Assembly: GCF_900215505.1 (NCBI RefSeq) | Contig: NZ_LT907844.1 | Location: forward strand, 248,001-312,000 | Reading direction: 5' to 3' | Source of the DNA: Cohaesibacter sp. ES.047 | GTDB lineage: Bacteria; Pseudomonadota; Alphaproteobacteria; Rhizobiales; Cohaesibacteraceae | Length of the DNA: 64,000 nt | In this document: positions 37,517-46,746 of the stretch, piece after piece | How the letters are laid out: each line of letters opens with the position of its first letter | Numbering within the stretch: the stretch's first letter is position 1 | Program-made: the position numbers and the translations under genes | Notes under the pieces: model-generated | Seen by the model: the letters and a program-made list of their open reading frames with translations, nothing else | Told to the model about the DNA's origin: nothing | Database searches by the model: none

Positions 37517-38716
37517 TCAGGCGTTCAACAGGCGAACCGTGTGCCGTGCGATCATGAACTCTTCGTCGGTGGGAATGATGAAGGTCGGGATAGACCCTTC
37601 TGCCGAGATCACATGATCGTTGGCAGCATTCTTGGCAGCGTCGATTTCAAAGCCCAACCAGCCGAGTTGATCAAGGATCTTCTTACGCTGGATCGAACCA
37701 TGCTCGCCAATCCCTGCGGTAAAGACAAGACCGTCAATACCGCCGATGGAAACGCCGAGAGACGCGATCTGCTTGGCCACACGCGAGCAGAAAAGGTCAA
37801 TAGCCAAAATCGCAGCAGGGTCGGTATTCTCTTCAAGGTCGCGCATATCGTTGGAAATACCGGATACGCCAAGCAAGCCGGACTCGTGATAGAGAAATTT
37901 CTCTATAGCGTCGGCATCCATGTCATATTCGCGCATAAGATACAAAAGGATGCCCGGATCAATGCTGCCCGGACGGGTGCCCATGGGAACACCCTCAAGC
38001 GCCGTAAAGCCCATCGAGGTATCGATGCTGACGCCATCTTTGAGAGCCGTAAGGCTGGCGCCGTTGCCCAGATGGGCAACAATAACGCGTCCCTTGGCAA
38101 GGTCTGGTTTGGTCTCACAGAGATTGTGCGCAATATATTCATAGGAAAGGCCATGCATGCCATAACGGCGAACACCTGCCTCGGTGAAGCGTTTCGGAAT
38201 GGCATAGGTGCTCGATACCTTGGGCATGGTATGATGGAAGGCCGTGTCGAAACAAGCCACCTGGCGCAGTTCCGGGCGGCTATCGGCAAGCGCCTTGATC
38301 GCGGCCACGTTCTGGAGCTGGTGCAGGGGCGCAAGCGGGCTGAAGCTGGCCAGTTCGTTCAGCACATTGCCATCGATGAGAACCGGTTTGTCGTATTTCA
38401 CACTGCCATGCACCACACGGTGGCCCGCGCCGATGAGCGGCAGCTCAGTCGGCAAGTTCTTTTCAATCCATTCAAGCAAGTTCGGAAGGATGGCAGGCAC
38501 GGAGCCCTTGTCGTATTGCGCCCAGGATTCCTTGGCGAGCAACTCACCGGCTTCCGATTTGGCCTTGAGGACCGCGTCCGTGCCGATGCCGGTCAACTGG
38601 CCCGCAAACAACGGCGTTATATTGTCACTCTCAAGCTCAAATAGGGAAAATTTCACACTTGAGGACCCACTGTTGAGAACCAGCAAGGCTCCCTTATTCA
38701 AAGCAGACTTCGTCAT
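37517..38716 (-). CDS. ackA: Acetate kinase
   Basis: 399 residues from ATG 38716; a 7-codon longer start at 38737 is possible. ASKHA fold with LVLNSGSSSVKFSLFEL (phosphate 1), VIVAHLGNGASLTAL (phosphate 2), FTALEGVPMGTRPG and VFTAGIGEHGS (adenosine). Interconverts acetate plus ATP and acetyl phosphate. Neither phosphotransacetylase nor phosphoketolase lies next to it, so the partner enzyme is elsewhere. Monocistronic with its own terminator. Confidence 0.95.
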   Translation of the reverse strand: MTKSALNKGALLVLNSGSSSVKFSLFELESDNITPLFAGQLTGIGTDAVLKAKSEAGELLAKESWAQYDKGSVPAILPNLLEWIEKNLPTELPLIGAGHRVVHGSVKYDKPVLIDGNVLNELASFSPLAPLHQLQNVAAIKALADSRPELRQVACFDTAFHHTMPKVSSTYAIPKRFTEAGVRRYGMHGLSYEYIAHNLCETKPDLAKGRVIVAHLGNGASLTALKDGVSIDTSMGFTALEGVPMGTRPGSIDPGILLYLMREYDMDADAIEKFLYHESGLLGVSGISNDMRDLEENTDPAAILAIDLFCSRVAKQIASLGVSIGGIDGLVFTAGIGEHGSIQRKKILDQLGWLGFEIDAAKNAANDHVISAEGSIPTFIIPTDEEFMIARHTVRLLNA

Positions 38717-39538
38717 TATTTCAAAACTCTCAATCACATCATTTTTGTTTTAGTGCAGGCGGGCGTCAGCACCACCAGCCTTGAAGGCGGATTGTAGAAC
38801 CCGAGGACCGGGTGAAGGCTCGGCCTCTCCCTTGAGAGGTGCGAGCCGGAACGTGACGAGCCAAGACACGCTCTGGCAGCCACTGGTTTGGTCCTGAGCA
38901 CGCATCCGGCTCGACGGATACGGTCGATCGGGACTATATGGGATTTGTGCACTGCGGCATTGATCGAGATAAAATCTCGTCAGGCAGGCACCCCGAACAT
39001 AGTTAGACTTTGGTATATCATTTGCGTTTGAAGCATGTCCAGACGACGACCCATTCCTATTTCGCATCCCTGCCACCAATTTCATTGAACATCCGGTGAA
39101 ATCTGGCCTCGCCGGTTCTGACTCTGATCGCTCAGATCGCTTTATTTGCAAGACGTTAGGACAACTGCAAGACTGCATATCTGGCATGCAAAAATACATA
39201 CCTTAAGAGCGCACCGGTTTCGTTCCTTGTCAGATTGGCCGACCCGATCGGGTCGATCGGCATCGAAGCCCCGCATGACTGAATATCCAAATAGACTGAA
39301 ATAACTAGACAATCTCGACTACCACGCCGAAATACTTGTATCAAAACCCGGTTTTTTCTGAGCTGTGATAGTGCGTTTATGAAATAGTCTTTATTCAAAA
39401 AAGCATCGCGACCTTTACCGCGGCATTACCATACTTCAACCAGTATATTTTTCAGTAACGACTTATGAACATTAAGGAATATTTATATATTCCTGTCCAC
39501 AATATGTCCAAACTAAATCGCATCTAGGTAGTCCCCAA
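38717..39538. other. Long intergenic region between ackA and chemoreceptor
   Basis: 822 bp between divergent genes. It turns A+T-rich towards 39300-39540. I see a small CCTCTC-CCTT-GAGAGG stem at about 38822-38838 and no T run. Open frames inside lack family features or good codon use. It could hold a small RNA or a decayed gene, but nothing can be named. Confidence 0.35.
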
Positions 39539-41236
39539 ATGTCATTGTCAAAGTTCCCCCTGTCTTGGAAGATTGCTCTTCCTTCACTGCTCATCTTTCT
39601 ACTCGCGGCCAGTCTGTCTGCATTCAACATGTCTAAACAATGGGACACCATGTTGTCCGATCGAGCAGACAGCCTGAAGTATATCGTGACTTCGGCCAAG
39701 ACAATCGCCATGCGCTATCAGGAAATGGAAGCTGCTGGCGAGATGAGCCGGGAAGAGGCGCAGGCCCGCGCCAAGGAAGCCATCGACGCGATACGTTTCG
39801 ACGACGGGACTGGATATGTCTTTGTCTATCAGTATGACGGCACCAATCTGGTGCTGCCAAACAAGAAGCTGGTCAACACAAACCTTTGGGACATGCAGGA
39901 CAAGGCCGGCAACAACCTGGTTCAGGACCTTATCAAAATCGCCAAGAATGGCGGTGGCAGTTATGTCTATTACTGGACGAAACCGGGCGTTGACAGCACG
40001 TTCGAGAAATACAGCTGGGCAGAAGGTCTGCCGCAGTGGCAATGGATGATCGGCACTGGTGTCTATATTGATGACCTCGAAGCTGCGTTCTGGGAACAGA
40101 CATTGTTCATGATCATCATCAGCCTGATCGGTCTTGCCGTTGTCGGCGCTCTGGCGCTCATCGTCATTCGCTCGATCAACCGCCCCATGACCGCGCTGGT
40201 CACCAACATGGGCGAACTCGCCCAGGGCAACAGCGACATAACTGTATCCGACACCGAACGCGGAGACGAAATCGGCAAGATGGCGCAAGCCATGAAAGTC
40301 TTCGTCGACAACGAACAAAGCCGCAAGGATCTTATGAAGGAGCAGGAAGCCGTCCGCAATGAAGCGCTTGCCCGCGGTGAGAGCGTCCAGTCACTCTGCA
40401 TGGACTTCGACAGGGAAGTCGCCGAGTTGCTGCTCAACGTTTCCAACGCAGCAGGCCACCTCAGAACAGCCGCAGACGACATGAGCTCGATCGCTCAGGG
40501 CACATCCGCGCAGTCGGTGCAGGTTTCTGCCGCATCGCAACAGGCCTCGTCCAACGTCGAGACCGTCGCATCCGCCGCCGAAGAACTGGCAGCATCGGTC
40601 AGCGAAGTGACCCGTCAGGTGCAGTCCTCCAACGACATTGCCGTGCAGGCCTCATCCGAAGCGCGCAACACCAATGATCGCATCGAACGGCTGGCCACTT
40701 CGGCCAAGCAGATTTCCGAAGTCGTCACCCTCATTCAGGCGATTGCCGAACAGACCAACCTACTGGCGCTCAACGCCACCATCGAAGCGGCCCGCGCCGG
40801 GGAAGCGGGCAAGGGCTTTGCCGTGGTCGCAGCTGAAGTGAAGGAGCTGGCCAACCAGACCTCCAAGGCGACCGAGGAAATCGACAAGCAGATCTCGGAA
40901 ATTCAGGGTGAGACCAACGAGGCCGTCAATGCCATCGGCGCCATTTCCAAGACCATCGACAATCTGAGCGATATTTCCAGCCAGATCGCCGCAGCTGTCG
41001 AGCAGCAGCGTGCAGCAACGGACGAAATCGCATCCAACGTCACGCAGGCCTCACGCATGACCCTCGAGGTGTCCGACAATATCGGCTCGGTGACCGAAGC
41101 TGCCGAGAGCACCCGCGAGACAGCAACCACCGTCAACGAATCCTCGACCATGTTGCAAGAAAAGGCTGACGAGTTGCGCAAGCGGGTCGACACCTTCCTT
41201 ACCGATGTCAAACGCCATGCCGTGGTCAATGGCTGA
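39539..41236 (+). CDS. Methyl-accepting chemotaxis protein, single-Cache type
   Basis: 565 residues. First membrane segment at residues 11-30, Cache domain (about 35-180; DDGTGYVFVYQYDGTNLVLP, WQWMIGTGVYIDD), second membrane segment (LFMIIISLIGLAVVGALALI), HAMP, then the signalling hairpin with [20 protein letters not shown]. Very similar in plan to the receptor at 26822-28501 but diverged. No C-terminal receptor-tether pentapeptide. Probably senses a carboxylate-type ligand. Confidence 0.93.
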   Translation: MSLSKFPLSWKIALPSLLIFLLAASLSAFNMSKQWDTMLSDRADSLKYIVTSAKTIAMRYQEMEAAGEMSREEAQARAKEAIDAIRFDDGTGYVFVYQYDGTNLVLPNKKLVNTNLWDMQDKAGNNLVQDLIKIAKNGGGSYVYYWTKPGVDSTFEKYSWAEGLPQWQWMIGTGVYIDDLEAAFWEQTLFMIIISLIGLAVVGALALIVIRSINRPMTALVTNMGELAQGNSDITVSDTERGDEIGKMAQAMKVFVDNEQSRKDLMKEQEAVRNEALARGESVQSLCMDFDREVAELLLNVSNAAGHLRTAADDMSSIAQGTSAQSVQVSAASQQASSNVETVASAAEELAASVSEVTRQVQSSNDIAVQASSEARNTNDRIERLATSAKQISEVVTLIQAIAEQTNLLALNATIEAARAGEAGKGFAVVAAEVKELANQTSKATEEIDKQISEIQGETNEAVNAIGAISKTIDNLSDISSQIAAAVEQQRAATDEIASNVTQASRMTLEVSDNIGSVTEAAESTRETATTVNESSTMLQEKADELRKRVDTFLTDVKRHAVVNG

Positions 41237-41642
41237 CCCAATCCAGCTCGGAGCCCAATGACAGGGCTCTGGCGCTGGTTCCGGCCTTGATGCTGCACAC
41301 GGCAACATATCACGAATGGATCCCCCGGCTTCGTTGCGCAGGTTCGGGGGATTTTTCTTTGCCGTTCCCGGTGAGGAGCGCAGGCATGAAGGGATCGTCT
41401 CAAACCACGGTCTCATGAGCCTTTGTTGTCACAGCATTGCAAAAACGATGGTTGATCCCCTTCTGGCATCTGGTTTATGCGTTCAGCACTTTTTCAACGA
41501 AAGGCTGGTGTGGGCGCAACGGTCTGATTGCTCCCCGACCGAGCCACTCGCCTGCCGCCGGTTCGGGCTTTCAGGCCTTATGCCATTTCAATTTTCCGAA
41601 CGAGGCTTTTCCAACCCTATGCTGCGAAACAGGATCTAGCGA
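41237..41642. other. Intergenic region after chemoreceptor
   Basis: 406 bp with the terminator at 41320-41356. The remaining sequence upstream of the permease has no recognisable gene. Confidence 0.4.
41320..41356 (+). terminator. Terminator of the 39539 chemoreceptor gene
   Basis: ATCCCCCG and CGGGGGAT arms, with a short inner pairing, followed by TTTTTC. Confidence 0.85.
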
Positions 41643-43037
41643 ATGACCGTTCAAAACGCAGGCGATCGCCTTTTCGGCTGGCTCATTGTTATCATCATTG
41701 CCCTGCAGGCGATTCATGAATGGGTTGGCTTGGACTGGGTCCGGCTGCCCTTGCTGGTTTGCCTGCTCGGGATTGTCGTGCTGATGGCACGCAAAGCCTC
41801 AAGGACCGGCCGGGTCTTTCTATTGGTCTGTATTGCCCTGACGCTTGCTCTGATTGCCATCAATGACAATTGGCGTGAGGTCTTGTGGGGCGTTATTGTC
41901 AACGCGGGCTTTCTGGCCTCCTTCTTCAGCGCCCTGACGATCCTGCGCAATGCCGCCTCCCTGTCCGAGGCCATGTCAAAGGCGGGGGGATTTCTGGCAG
42001 CGCAGCCACCGGGCAGGCGGTATATCTCGCTCTCGTTCGGAACGCAGCTCTTCAGTCTTCTGCTCAACTACGGCTCGATCCAGTTGCTCGGAGCGCTGGC
42101 GCTTTCAAGCGCCAAGAACGAACCGGACGAGGAAATCCGAAAGATCAGGGCCCGCCGGATGCTTCTGGCGATCCAGCGGGGCTTCATATCGGGCCTCACA
42201 TGGTCGCCCATGGCCTTCTCGACCGCCATGGCCGTGTCCTTCATTCCCGGCCTCAACTGGCTGACTGTCGCCCTGCCCGGTCTCGTCAGTTCTGCCATCC
42301 TGCTTGGGGCTGGCTGGGCCATCGACACGATCTTCAAACCCAAGCTTTCCCGTCCGCGCAAATCCTCGGGCCTGACGACGGATCATCGCTGGACGGCGCT
42401 CATCCCGCTCGGTGTGCTGCTGGTTGCCATTCTTGTGCCAGTGCTGTCGATCGAGCTCCTTCTGGGTATTCGCAGCGTCGGCATCGTGCTGGTGGTGGTT
42501 CCGCTCGTTTCGATCATCTGGCTCTTGCTGCAGTTCCGGAACATCGGCACGCTGCGGCGTCATCTGGCGGCCTATGTCCAGACAGAACTGCCCGCATTCC
42601 AGCCCGACCTGCTGCTGCTCATGAGTGCCGGATATATCGGCGTCATCGGTTCGGCGCTGCTGGTGCCGTTGATGGGAGAAGCTGGCATCGATCTGACCGT
42701 CGTGCCCGGCTGGCTGTTGCTGATCATCATTTTGTGGATCATGCCCGTTGCCGGTCAATTCGGAGGCAACCCCATTCTGACCCTGTCGCTGGTGGCGCCC
42801 CTGCTGCCCGATGCGGCCCTGTTCGGACTGCATCCGTCGGCCTTTGCGGTATCCATGCTGTGCGGCTGGTCTCTCACTGGCCTAACATCCCCCTTTACCG
42901 CGACCAACATGCTGATCGCCCGCTTTGGCAACATTCCCACCGTGGACGTCGGCCGCGTCTGGAACCGTCTGTATTTTCTGGTCGCAGTCACGCTATTGTC
43001 GGTGTGGTCCTTGATCTACGCCTATCTGATCGCGTGA
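41643..43037 (+). CDS. Polytopic inner-membrane permease, family not assigned
   Basis: 464 residues with about 11-12 hydrophobic segments spread over the whole length (for example LFGWLIVIIIALQAI, TALIPLGVLLVAILVPVLSI, GWLLLIIILWIMPVAG). Internal polar loops are short apart from residues 150-170. Segments such as FGGNPILTLSLVAPLLPDA and LTGLTSPFTATNMLIARFGN resemble the discontinuous-helix regions of the SLC13/ion-transporter superfamily, but I do not recognise a subfamily. Alone in its transcription unit. Confidence 0.65.
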   Translation: MTVQNAGDRLFGWLIVIIIALQAIHEWVGLDWVRLPLLVCLLGIVVLMARKASRTGRVFLLVCIALTLALIAINDNWREVLWGVIVNAGFLASFFSALTILRNAASLSEAMSKAGGFLAAQPPGRRYISLSFGTQLFSLLLNYGSIQLLGALALSSAKNEPDEEIRKIRARRMLLAIQRGFISGLTWSPMAFSTAMAVSFIPGLNWLTVALPGLVSSAILLGAGWAIDTIFKPKLSRPRKSSGLTTDHRWTALIPLGVLLVAILVPVLSIELLLGIRSVGIVLVVVPLVSIIWLLLQFRNIGTLRRHLAAYVQTELPAFQPDLLLLMSAGYIGVIGSALLVPLMGEAGIDLTVVPGWLLLIIILWIMPVAGQFGGNPILTLSLVAPLLPDAALFGLHPSAFAVSMLCGWSLTGLTSPFTATNMLIARFGNIPTVDVGRVWNRLYFLVAVTLLSVWSLIYAYLIA

Positions 43038-43472
43038 GGTGCTAAGCGCGCACAAGACGGACTATCTGCCGATTTTCTCCGCATATTTGCATAGCCGCCC
43101 TGCGATAAATCGATATCGTCCTTAAAGACGTAAAAATCCGATCAATCCGCGGCGCAAAGTCGCACATCAACTGTTGAAAGCTCAGGATGAACCTAGGATT
43201 CTCCTAAAGTTTCCGTTAAAACGCCCCAAGCAGGCTCAAACTTTGGTTGTAGAAAGACTGCACCTTAGAGACAGCTTGTATGTGACGATCAAGGCTCCTA
43301 GTTTCCCCCATGCAAACCGGTCAATTGATTAATGGTTTTTAAAGTTCAGTCTTTAAAACCAACCGGACGAACGACATGGTGCATCCTCGTTGGATGCGGC
43401 TTGCTTTTGGGTGTAAAGTTAGTTTTCTGAAAAGCAAATCGTTCATGCCGCAAAAAGAAGAAGGAGGTTCCC
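43038..43472. other. Intergenic region upstream of CBS gene
   Basis: 435 bp. A near-perfect palindrome, GGTTTTTAAAG-TTCAGT-CTTTAAAACC, lies at about 43333-43358 and could be an operator or a stem in the leader of the CBS/transporter pair. No gene seen. Confidence 0.4.
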
Positions 43473-43937
43473 ATGCCCTGCATAGACGCAATGGTCGATA
43501 AAGTGGTCAGTCTGGACCCAGATCATACCGTTGAAGAAGCAATGAAAATCCTCGAAAGTCACCACATCCGCAAAGCGCCTGTCCTTGACAAGGACAACAT
43601 CCTTCTGGGGATGTTTGGATTCGACTCGCTTCTGGAAGAAATGCTTCCCGTTTCGGTCAAGATGATTGAGGGTCTCGACAGGCTCGACTTTGTGCGTGGT
43701 GCCAAACCTGACATTGCCCGCCGCCTGCGTGTGATCAAATCGCAATCGCTCACCAGTGCAATGGATGATAACCCAATTATCCTTCGTCCAGATCTCTCGG
43801 TCTGGGAAGGAATTCGCAAGCTGGCCAAACACGGCAGTCCTCTGTCTGTCGTGGAGAAAGGTACCGGGAAGTTCCTGGGCATCGTGACGGAACAATCCGC
43901 CATCGCCGAACTGGAACGCGACGAGTACAATTCCTGA
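43473..43937 (+). CDS. CBS-domain protein
   Basis: 154 residues with two CBS motifs: MVDKVVSLDPDHTVEEAMKI to APVLDKDNILLGMFG, and AMDDNPIILRPDLSVWEGI to LSVVEKGTGKFLGIVTEQ. Binds adenosine nucleotides as a regulator. Strong GGAGG site before the start. It is 97 bp upstream of a large ion transporter on the same strand and may gate or regulate it. Confidence 0.88.
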   Translation: MPCIDAMVDKVVSLDPDHTVEEAMKILESHHIRKAPVLDKDNILLGMFGFDSLLEEMLPVSVKMIEGLDRLDFVRGAKPDIARRLRVIKSQSLTSAMDDNPIILRPDLSVWEGIRKLAKHGSPLSVVEKGTGKFLGIVTEQSAIAELERDEYNS

Positions 43938-44034
43938 TTAACTCGGCCAAGCAAAAAATAGAAAGCCTAGACCGGATGTGTGCTCGATCTGATGCGGCAC
44001 ATCCGTCTATAAGTGGAAGAGCTTTAGTGTATCG

Positions 44035-45378
44035 ATGGAACATGCCAGTGAACTAGCCACAAGCGCGGCCTTCGGTTTGCCGCCCATGATCGTGGCAACG
44101 GTCATCCTGATTGCGGCTTATTTCTTTATCATCACCGAAAAAGTCAACCGCGCAATCGTTTCCCTTCTGGGTGCTGGACTGCTCGTCCTGCTCGGCGTGC
44201 TGAACTTCAAGCTCGTGGTCGAGGGAATCGACTTCAACACGATCTTTCTTTTGATCGGCATGATGGTCATTGTCGCCATCACCAGGGAATCCGGCGTCTT
44301 CCAGTTCGTCGCGATCTACACCGCCAAGGCGGTCAAGGCCAATCCGCGCATGTTGCTCGCCGCTCTGGCGATTATCACTGCGGTCTTCTCGGCCCTCCTT
44401 GATAACGTGACAACGGTTCTGCTCATCGTTCCTGTTACGCTGCTGCTTACGGACCAGCTCAATCTCAGGGCTTATCCGTTCCTGTTTTCCCAGATTTTTG
44501 CCTCCAACGTCGGAGGTACCTCAACCTTGATTGGTGACCCGCCGAACATTCTGATCGGTTCCGCCGTTGGCCTTGGCTTCATGGATTTTGTCGACTGGGT
44601 CGGCCCGCCTGCCCTGATCGTGCTGATCTTCTGCCTTGTCTTCTTCGACTTCCTCTGGGGTCGCAAGATGAAAGCCAGCGAAGAAGACAAAGCTGCGATG
44701 ATGCAGTACAACGCCTTCGAAGCCATCGAGGACAAGGTGCTGCTGGTGAAATCCCTCATCACCCTTGCTCTGGTGCTGTTCGGCTTTATCTATGGCCACG
44801 GCCTTGGCTGGGCGCCGGGCACAATCGCCCTGACCGGTGCGGCCTTCCTTCTGTTGCTGCACAGCTTCGGCGGCTCTCCTGAAGAGCAGTCCCACAAGGT
44901 GCACAAATTCTTCCAGGAAGTGGAATGGGAAACGATCTTCTTCTTCCTTGGTCTGTTCGTGCTCGTCTACGGTGTTGAACACACCGGTCTGCTCAAGATC
45001 GTGGCATCCGAAATGCTCAGCGTGACCGGAACCAATATCGAACTCGCAGGCATGCTCATTCTGGGTTCCTCTGCCGTGCTCTCGGCCATCGTCGACAACA
45101 TCCCGTTCGTTGCCACCATGATCCCGCTGATCAAGGCCATGCAGGCCGATCTTGGCGGACCTGCTGCCATTGAGCCGCTGTGGTGGTGTCTGTCGCTGGG
45201 TGCCTGTCTTGGTGGTAACGGCACGCTCATCGGTGCCAGTGCCAACGTCATGGTTGCCAGCTTTGCCGAACGCGCCGGACAACGCATCTCGTTCGTCCAG
45301 TTCTTGAAACTGGCCTTCCCGCTGATGCTGTTCACCACCGCAATCTCGGCCGTGTACGCTTACCTGTTTTACTTCTGA
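44035..45378 (+). CDS. ArsB/NhaD-type ion transporter (SLC13 superfamily)
   Basis: 447 residues, about 11-12 membrane segments. Characteristic ALLDNVTTVLLIVPVTLLL and the paired re-entrant motif NVGGTSTLIGDPPNILIGSA, with the mirrored SAIVDNIPFVATMIPLI and LGGNGTLIGASANVMVA in the second half, as in NhaD/ArsB/P-protein carriers. Probably Na+/H+ exchange or export of an anion; arsenite is less likely as no ars genes are nearby. Paired with the CBS protein upstream and ended by a strong terminator. Confidence 0.88.
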   Translation: MEHASELATSAAFGLPPMIVATVILIAAYFFIITEKVNRAIVSLLGAGLLVLLGVLNFKLVVEGIDFNTIFLLIGMMVIVAITRESGVFQFVAIYTAKAVKANPRMLLAALAIITAVFSALLDNVTTVLLIVPVTLLLTDQLNLRAYPFLFSQIFASNVGGTSTLIGDPPNILIGSAVGLGFMDFVDWVGPPALIVLIFCLVFFDFLWGRKMKASEEDKAAMMQYNAFEAIEDKVLLVKSLITLALVLFGFIYGHGLGWAPGTIALTGAAFLLLLHSFGGSPEEQSHKVHKFFQEVEWETIFFFLGLFVLVYGVEHTGLLKIVASEMLSVTGTNIELAGMLILGSSAVLSAIVDNIPFVATMIPLIKAMQADLGGPAAIEPLWWCLSLGACLGGNGTLIGASANVMVASFAERAGQRISFVQFLKLAFPLMLFTTAISAVYAYLFYF

Positions 45379-45422
45379 TAGCAAAAGGGCAGCCTCTGCC
45401 CGCATGGAAGCAATCACATTTC

Positions 45423-45458
45423 GCCGCCTGCCGGATCCTCTCCGGCAGGCGGCTTTTT
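45423..45458 (+). terminator. Terminator of the ion-transporter gene
   Basis: Perfect 13-bp stem GCCGCCTGCCGGA/TCCGGCAGGCGGC with a TCCTC loop, followed by TTTTT. Confidence 0.95.
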
Positions 45459-45865
45459 CATGCGAGGGAACAAGAGGCGAAAGAGTTATGGCGTTTCGCC
45501 GTTCCAAGGAGACCAGATGCCGAGGCACCCGATCTCCCCTGTCCACCTTCTAGAGCTTGGTTCTACGCAAACGATACGGCAGCAAACTGGCCTTGGTCAT
45601 GAAACCATTGAAGTCTACGCTTTCGGGCCAATTTGCAAAACCGGGTCAGATGTCCCATGCGGTTTGTCAGCACAAGCCCGTTCCAATGTTCCGGTTATGA
45701 TCTCATTTGTTCCATTTATTTGGACGTTTCTGATCAATTATTGTCATTTTCCACAATTTTTGAGCAAATTCTTTCGTCAACTGTCGTCAGCCAAGAGAGT
45801 ACAAACCTCAGGCGAGCATCTTCTAAGCCTATGAAACTGAACTTCTTTTTCAGCACTGACGGCGC

Positions 45866-46060
45866 TCAATCGGCAATGTTCACGTGCGAGGGCTCCAGAT
45901 TGGAATTTTCAGGCAAAATCTCCAACTTTCCTTCTTCCGCCGCCTGCCGTACCTGATAGGACAGAACATGCGTCGCACCTAACCCGGTCTTTGCGTATGA
46001 GGCGATGAATGCACTGAGTGTGAGGAGCCCATCTGTAACCAAGGGCGAATTGATCAATTC
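45866..46060 (-). pseudogene. LysR-type regulator, C-terminal remnant
   Basis: On the minus strand, the segment LVTDGLLTLSAFIASYAK, then TGLGATHVLSYQVRQAAEEG and KLEILPENSNLEPSHVNI matches the end of the LysR effector-binding domain; families typically read GLGI-x-x-VLSYQV-x-x-x-L-x-x-G-x-L followed by P-x-H-x-x-Y. The frame upstream of residue about 115 has no LysR character and runs antisense into the thioesterase gene, so only about 65 codons of the regulator survive. The rest of 45459-46203 shows nothing else. Confidence 0.65.
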
Positions 46061-46203
46061 TGCCAGAAATGGTCGATTGTCGAGACGTGTTTTTTCATCT
46101 CGTACCTCTTGCCGGACGATCCCCTGCAACCGCAAGATCTGCGTCCGGCATGTCCCCCGTCCGATCCGCGAGTGTTTTGCGGCGCATCTGGAGAATTGCC
46201 TGA

Positions 46204-46641
46204 ATGAGCGATAACAAGGAAAGCTATCTGGCACGCGCCGCGCAGCGCGGATCCCATGGCCGTCAACAGGAGGAAGGCGTGCTGGTGATCCGAACCATCG
46301 CAATGCCCGCCGACACCAATCCCTCAGGCGACATTTTCGGCGGCTGGCTGATGTCTCAGATGGACCTTGCGGCAGGCAACATGGCCGGCCGCGTCTCACA
46401 GGGGCGAAGTGCCACGGTGTCCGTCGAGGCGATGCAGTTCCTAAGGCCGGTTAAGGTCGGCGATGAGGTCACTTTGTATGCGACCCTGCGCAAGGTGGGG
46501 CGCACCTCGATGCGCATTCACGTCGATGCCTGGGGTCGGCCACGCTATTCGGATAAAGGGGAGAAGGTGACCGATGCGGATTTCGTCTTTGTTGCCCTTG
46601 ATGAGAATGGTGCGCCACGCCCGGTATTCGAAGAGACGTGA
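46204..46641 (+). CDS. Acyl-CoA thioesterase (YciA-like hotdog fold)
   Basis: 145 residues with RTIAMPADTNPSGDIFGGWL (catalytic Asp in GDIFGGW), MDLAAGNMAGRVSQGRSATV and VSVEAMQFLRPVKVGDEVTL. Hydrolyses acyl-CoA in the cytoplasm, with broad chain preference in the YciA group. Stands alone. Confidence 0.92.
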   Translation: MSDNKESYLARAAQRGSHGRQQEEGVLVIRTIAMPADTNPSGDIFGGWLMSQMDLAAGNMAGRVSQGRSATVSVEAMQFLRPVKVGDEVTLYATLRKVGRTSMRIHVDAWGRPRYSDKGEKVTDADFVFVALDENGAPRPVFEET

Positions 46642-46677
46642 CACCGGCACTAGGTAGGCCCGATCACCCTTTGCTTC

Positions 46678-46716
46678 AAAAAAGGCGATGGAGGGATACC
46701 TGTCCACTCCATCGCC
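46678..46716 (-). terminator. Terminator of the 46747 chemoreceptor gene
   Basis: Stem GGCGATGGAG/CTCCATCGCC (46684-46716) followed by six Ts on the minus strand. Confidence 0.88.
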
Positions 46717-46746
46717 ATCATATTGCGGGATGGGATCCCGGTTTGA

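Noticed and set aside
38750-39199. 149-codon frame in the ackA/chemoreceptor gap
   Set aside because: No family feature, no ribosome site and erratic composition.
41885-43045. 386-codon frame overlapping the permease
   Set aside because: Shifted-frame shadow with an Arg/His/Ala-rich translation; the permease frame has real membrane helices.
44521-45546. 341-codon minus-strand frame across the ion-transporter gene
   Set aside because: Antisense shadow, rich in His/Gly/Glu/Arg, with no domain; it also runs through the transporter's terminator.
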